Positions 59,034 to 64,000 of a stretch of DNA of 64,000 bases are shown here, one piece after another. A program made the translations under genes and the position numbers. Origin of the DNA: Hevea brasiliensis (lineage: Eukaryota > Streptophyta > Magnoliopsida > Malpighiales > Euphorbiaceae); the NCBI RefSeq assembly GCF_030052815.1, contig NW_026614827.1:41700-105699 (forward strand), in the 5' to 3' direction. Each line of letters opens with the position of its first letter. Within the stretch, counting starts at the first letter, position 1. The notes beneath the pieces are model-generated. The model did no database searches. It had not been told where the DNA came from and was given only the letters and a program-made list of their open reading frames with translations.

Positions 59034-59759
59034 CCTGGCTGATGCACCTCTCTGCTCTGGTTGGCTCGCTGTGCCCTAACTGCTAGAACTGTTACCTCTA
59101 CCCCTGCCTTGGCCTATACTAGCTGTCTGTTGTAACTCTGGAACCAGAACCTTGAATAGATCCCTCAGTGGTGGTAGGCGGCCTAGACCTGCGTGCACTA
59201 GTGCAATCTCTAGCAAAATGCCCACTTCCACCACAGTTGTAACAGGATCCTATGGCCTTATAACACACTCCTCTATGCTTATTGCCATAGGTTTCATAGG
59301 TACGAGCAGGAAAGGAACCCTTACATGTCTGTTGTCCGGATCTAGGTGGCCTCCGCCCTGAGAATCTTCCCCTACTAGATCCTCTGTTACTTGGTCCTCC
59401 AAAACTCTTCCTCCTACCCAGATTGTTACTTGGACTCTGACCTGTAGGCTTACTGCTCTTCTCTTTTTAAGTGGTTACCTTCTCAGATGCCCCTTTCAGT
59501 TCTATCCTTTCCAAATCAAGGGCCTGTGATATCAACCAAGAGAAGTTGTCATTTCAAAACCCAACCACTTGTTATCTCAAACTAGGCCTCAAACCAGCCT
59601 CAAACCGTTTGCATTTGTCTCTACTGGTAGTGAATAGGCTTCCAGCATAGTGGCTGAGGTGGGAAAGGTCTCTCTCATACTCGGCTACTATCCTATTCCC
59701 TTGCTTCAAACTGAGAAACTCCTGTAGCTTCATATCTACATATGTGTCGGGAGCATACT
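59034..59759 (-). pseudogene. Gag C-terminal half of region B, cut by family-E LTR
   Basis: YAPDTYVDMKLQEFLSLKQGN (59755), VAEYERDLSHLSHYAGS, FEAGLRPSLR, a stop near 59570, then a basic linker and the CCHC knuckle CYNCGGSGHFARDC at about 59207-59248, intact, and a G/R/Q-rich tail. The N-terminal half is missing because the family-E LTR starts at 59760. Target base set ATACT (59755-59759) is the expected left duplication. Confidence 0.85.
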
Positions 59760-61080
59760 TGTAACATCCTCCCAGTAGCAATTCCAAGATACCATCGTCT
59801 TGGTGACCTTGTCGGTCCGGACAGCTAGAACGTCCGGAAAAATATTTAAACTAAAGTTAGGAACCATAATTACCTCAAATATTAATGAGAAAAATTTAGT
59901 AAAAATTTTAGAAATAAAATACAACCAAGTTAAAAGAGCCGGTGCCCAAGCGATGGGTAACCAGAGGTAAGTTGCGGTTCTCGCAACGAGGAGCCCTAGA
60001 CCCGGGGGAAAAATTATAAAATAATTTTTGGGACTCCAGAGAAGGGTTATTGAAGTTCCCATGGCATTAGAATGCCAAGAAAATACCTAGAAAAATTTTT
60101 CAATCGGTACAGACAATTTTGACCCGTTAAGCCAAACGGAGGGCATTTTGGTCATTTCGCCTTCCGAGGTGATTTTTGGCCGACTTGCCCAGTTGAGTAA
60201 ATAATTAATATGACATAAAATATGAAGAAATATTACTAGAAATGAAATTTGAAATGAGTAGAAAAGAAAAGAAAGAAAAAGGAGCTAAATTGGGAATTAT
60301 GATGTCATGCTTAAGTAATTAAAAATGCTATGGCCAATCACAATTAAGCAAGACAATTAAAATGCAATAAAAATGGATAAAGGAGGCAGAATCTAGAAAC
60401 CAAAAAGAGCAGCCCTCTTCTTCTTCAAAACGTCTCACTCACCTCCCACACATTCCACCATTAACAAACCTTCCTCCCTCCATTTTTCCTAGCTCCCTTC
60501 CACTAAAAACCTTAATTGCTAACACAAAAATTCATTCTATCATCTTGGTGGTTCTTGTGGGAGCAAAAAGAAAAGGAAACCAAGACTTTGAGCAAATGGA
60601 AAAATTCACTCCACAAGAGGTTAGTGCCTATTATACATAAATCTTTCTTATTCCATGTTAGGGACTTAAATTGAGCATGAAAGTGTAACTTAAAATGAGT
60701 AAGGATTTGTGAATTAATTGAATAGAATTTATATGTATGTATCCCATGGATTTTGGCTGCCCCTAAGTAAGGAACAAGATTGAGTGTTTTGATGGACTTG
60801 GAGTGCACTAGGGATTATGTTTAAAGTATGTAAATATAAGTATAATGAATTAGTTAGTTAATTAAAGCATATTGTGAAAACTCAAGTTGGAATTAGGGTT
60901 TTGGGGAGTGAAAAATTGATTTGGCTTAGGAAAGTGTTAGAGCACATTTTAATGGTCAATTAGTGTCCATTTTAGGTATGTTGACCATAATTAGAACTGA
61001 AAAATGGTATGGTAAAGTGAAGGTGAAATCTGCCCTAGGACAGCAGCATAGGGACTGAAAATTCAGTCCCTTTGCACAGC

Positions 61081-61770
61081 CATAACTTGGGCTGTGTTAG
61101 TCCAATTGGTGTTTGGCCAATTGGACATGAAACTAGGCTTATAATGGCACATTTTTGCTGAAGAAACCATGCCCAAAAGACCAAAGCAAGAGGACCAAAA
61201 CTTGGCCCAAATCCGGATACCCTGCACTGAATTCTGCAGAATTGACCAAATGAACAGTAACTGTTCATTTGGCCATAACTCACTGTAGATTTGGTCAATT
61301 GACCTGAAATTTTTACAGCAACAAGTTAAGACATAGACAAACAACTTTCATGAAGAAACCTACCCCAAATTATGACCAGAACCTAACCCAAATGGCAGTG
61401 GCAGCCACTGTTCAAACCTGCAACTCTGCAGATTTTGATTTGAGCAGCCATGTTTGGATGACTATAACTCTCTCTAGAAAACTCGGATTTAGGCGATTCT
61501 TGAACCGATGGAAACCTAAGGCATAGTAGAACATTTCATATGAAGAAAGTTAGACCAAATTATGAACTTAACTTGGTCAAATTACTGACCAAAGTTGGAC
61601 CAAAATCTGCCAAAACCCAAAAGTGCAGCATGAGCGATTGCACGTGAACAAGAAACTTATTTTGGCCATAACTTGAGCTACAAAACTCCAAATGGAGTGA
61701 TTCAAAAAAGGAAATTCAACTAGACAGAATAAGGAACAACTTTCATGTTTACCATTTCCTCAAATTCCTA
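61081..61770 (+). repeat. Four-copy ~190-bp module in family-E LTR
   Basis: Units start with CATAACT-like text at 61081, 61274, 61462 and 61667 (steps of 193, 188 and 205). Each goes on to an AACTC/CAATTGG/ACCTGAAA-like block and ends with an AGACATAG...TTTCATGAAGAA-like block. Similarity between units is moderate, with conserved blocks in fixed order. The first contains the CCAATTGG hairpin (61101-61125). Confidence 0.65.
61101..61125. repeat. CCAATTGG hairpin in family-E LTR
   Basis: TCCAATTGG, a 7-base loop and CCAATTGGA: a 9-bp perfect stem, the family-E version of the hairpin at 27001. Confidence 0.75.
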
Positions 61771-61869
61771 CTGCAATAGTGCCCAATGGAATAGTAAAGT
61801 TGAGTTAGCAAAATTGAAAATTTTGCTTCTCTTGGTTTAAGCTTAGAAATGGTATTAATGCTTAATGCC

Positions 61870-62330
61870 AACAAGTTTTAAATGAAAAATGTGGTATGTT
61901 TGAAGTGCCAAAGTCAATGTACATATTTTCTATGCAAAAGTCAACATTTTTGTTGACCAATGAGGTGAATAGTGACACCAAAACCAAAAATTGGCAATTT
62001 TGCCAAAATGACCTAAGCTTTGAGAAAGTGACCAAAACCAACAAGTTTTGAATACAAAATGTGGTATGTTGGGAGTATTAAAACCAATGTACCTATTGTT
62101 TATGCAAAAGTCAACATTTTAGTTGACTAATGAAATGAATAGTGACACCAAAACTTGAAATTCAAAATTTGAAATTAGAAATGCATCTAGGGGACTTTAA
62201 ATTGCAATTGGCAATTAATACTAGCAAATGTAAAACTCAAAATGTGGGATCTTGGTGTAATAAGAATTAATATATTCATTAAGTATAAAAAGGTCAACAT
62301 TTTGGTTGACTAGTAAGGTGAATAGTAATC
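61870..62330 (+). repeat. Three ~175-bp blocks with W-box palindromes
   Basis: Each has an AAAATGTGG(T/G)AT-like start and an 18-bp inverted repeat GTCAACATTTTTGTTGAC-like core at 61940-61957, 62110-62127 and 62293-62310, followed by GTGAATAGTGA-like text. The other family-E LTR has only one such block (340-450). Confidence 0.7.
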
Positions 62331-63000
62331 AAAATGATTAGTAAATTAAGATGAAGACCTAGAACCAATTCTAAGCTTAAATGATTAGAATTGTATGACA
62401 AATATGGACTATGCATCCTAGTCAAAATTGTTAAAAAGAAATTTAGGCCATAAATTTAAAATCCATGAAATATTCATGGATTACTTGAAACATGAAAAAT
62501 AAGTCACCTAATTGATGTGAATAGATAGTTAGGGCATATATGCCCATCACAAATGGAATTCATAAAATATTAGTAACTCAACTTGAAATATAAAATTTGT
62601 AATTACATAAGTAGACTCTTGAATGTATAAATGAGAAAGGAAAAATGGTTTGAATACAATGGTACATGTGAACCATTGTTTAGAATTGTGATCAATATGA
62701 ATAACATAATGAATGGACAAATAAACCGTATTAATGTATGAATGAGACATTAGTTCTCATTATTGTAAAGAGGAGAAGTATTTTGAATACAATGGTATAA
62801 AAGGATAATTGATGTGAATTGTGATCATATAAATGATCAAATGAATGTATGAATTATGATTGAAATTTATCATGAAATAATGAAGTCATAAAGCACAATA
62901 TATTAATATTTTAAAATATTAAATGCCCTAGTATACCTAACAAGATTGGTTTGGATAGTTTGGCATGCCAATAGGGTATTGTTTTAGCAAGATCGCGAAA

Positions 63001-63070
63001 GGCTTTATGCTGTATTCATGGCTTTATGCCCGTATTCATGGCTTTTATGCGTATTCATGGCTTTATGCCG
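63001..63070 (+). repeat. Short tandem repeat GTATTCATGGCTTTATGCC
   Basis: About four units of 18-20 bp. The matching place in the other LTR (570-615) has a single, different unit. The nearby 63080-63240 differs strongly from 600-780 and holds several CG-rich words, so it may be either a local rearrangement or poor consensus. Confidence 0.7.
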
Positions 63071-64000
63071 ATTATGTGATATCATGGCTTTTAGCCATCT
63101 TATCGCATACATGGTTGGCGTTCTGCGTCCCATGGTATGACCCGAGGCACGCGGTGTCGATCCAGCGACCGTTATCGATCCGATGCGTCTAGTATAGGTT
63201 ACTTGGCGATCAATTAAAGTATTATTCAATTCAGCTAAGTTAAGTTAAGTATAATGAAAATCAGACAATTAAATTAAGTATTGAATGAATAAGCAAAAGA
63301 GATTAGTAAAAGAAACATAACAAAAATATAAATTGCGAACCGCATGCACTTGAAATACAATACGGATAGAATAAATTATATACTGCTAGTATTAATAAAA
63401 GTTATAAACTAAGCACTTCCAAAGAGGAACAAACTAGTATATAAGATCGTTGATACTAGAAATACCATACCAAATTAAATTGATTCTTGAGTATCCGAAT
63501 TATCATTTATTTCTTTCTTTACTTGTATATATTATTTCTGGTTATATTATTGCACCACTAAGCGAGAAATACTTAGCGCGATGGAATTGCTTCCTCGCGC
63601 AGTAATCAAGGTAAAACCAGAGACTGTCATTGAGATTTTTGGAGTCAGATCTGCGAAGTGTCGAAGAGTTCAAGATTGTCACCTCCTCAAAGAATGCATG
63701 TAGATAGGGCTCATTTTATACATGTTATGTATATTGTTCATTCCTAGCACATTGTAAATTATTTGTATATCTTGTACAAAATAAACTCATGTAATTAACC
63801 TATGAATTATGGAAGCTATTCAAAGTAAGTATTTTAGTATGTGAATTGAATTTGAGTTATAATGAGATTATACTGGTGAATATTGAGATATTGAAAATCT
63901 AATGAGATTTACGAGAAATCTGAATCTTGTATTGAGATACATTATGTTTGAAAATTTTGAGACTATTAAGTTTGAGAAATTGAGTATATATTGAAATTGT

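Larger units (their letters stand above)
59760..64000 (+). repeat. Long Ty3 LTR (family E), 5' part, runs off the window
   Basis: It starts TGTAACATCC at 59760 in region B gag and matches 1-1558 from 61338 on. The end lies perhaps 300 bp beyond 64000, so the LTR would be about 4.5 kb. Contents: a weak TATA-like stretch near 60360-60385 followed by a CTTCTTCTTC tract (60418), four ~190-bp modules (61081-61770), three ~175-bp blocks with W-box palindromes (61870-62330) and a 19-bp tandem repeat (63001-63070). No coding sequence. Only part of one LTR is seen, so whether it is solo is unknown. Confidence 0.85.

Noticed and set aside
1..64000. A single giant element bounded by family-E LTRs at both window ends
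   Set aside because: No PBS follows 1558 and no polypurine tract precedes 59760. Instead the junctions fall inside a copia LTR and a gag gene, as for separate insertions.
59760..64000. Host gene or promoter at the right end
   Set aside because: All of it aligns with or continues the family-E LTR. No exon-like ORF or splice pattern could be supported.

Overview
The window looks like repeat-rich plant nuclear DNA, almost certainly from a dicot. I find no host gene, no rRNA or tRNA gene, no CRISPR array and no bacterial-type gene. Essentially all 64 kb is LTR retrotransposon sequence, nested several layers deep. The primer-binding sites match the plant initiator-Met tRNA (TGGTATCAGAGC). The element lineages (Athila, chromodomain Ty3/Tekay-like, a Ty1/copia family and a TRIM) are typical plant ones. 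The species cannot be fixed from the sequence; a woody dicot is only a guess. Every coding domain I could read has stops, frameshifts, deletions or lost catalytic residues, so this is ageing heterochromatin-like DNA.

Layout from left to right: (i) 1-1558 is the 3' end of a very long Ty3 LTR (family E), inserted in a reverse copia LTR (1559-3516). (ii) 3517-7000 is a minus-strand Athila pol fragment. (iii) 7001-9576 holds two nested, truncated reverse copia LTRs. (iv) 9577-25157 and 25158-59759 are two minus-strand Tekay-like internal regions (A and B) joined head to tail through one shared LTR (21741-25157). Several later insertions cut this tandem: copia element P (10371-20346, target duplication ACACC) sits in A. 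Tekay-like element C (25454-51827, plus strand, target duplication GACAT) sits in B. A small copia derivative N (52214-56235) sits in B's integrase. A second family-E LTR (59760 to beyond 64000) sits in B's gag. Element C itself contains Tekay-like element D (29780-42998, minus strand) in its gag and a solo copia LTR (46080-48176, target duplication TTGTG) in its 3' LTR. Element D carries a tandem TRIM (36186-36898) in its reverse transcriptase.

The observations most worth follow-up: (1) a repeat module of about 190-210 bp, present two to four times at a similar place (about 1.3-2.2 kb from the LTR start) in three different Ty3 LTR families, with a near-perfect CCAATTGG hairpin; (2) element N, whose two LTRs share the same roughly 1.63 kb internal deletion, including the predicted TATA box, and whose gag is joined directly to late RT, suggesting a mobilised non-autonomous subfamily; (3) the A/B tandem sharing one LTR; (4) the chimeric integrase order in element C; (5) roughly 4 kb inverted LTR pairs created by D landing in C. 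I see no evidence of a new enzyme system; the novelty here is in retroelement architecture.
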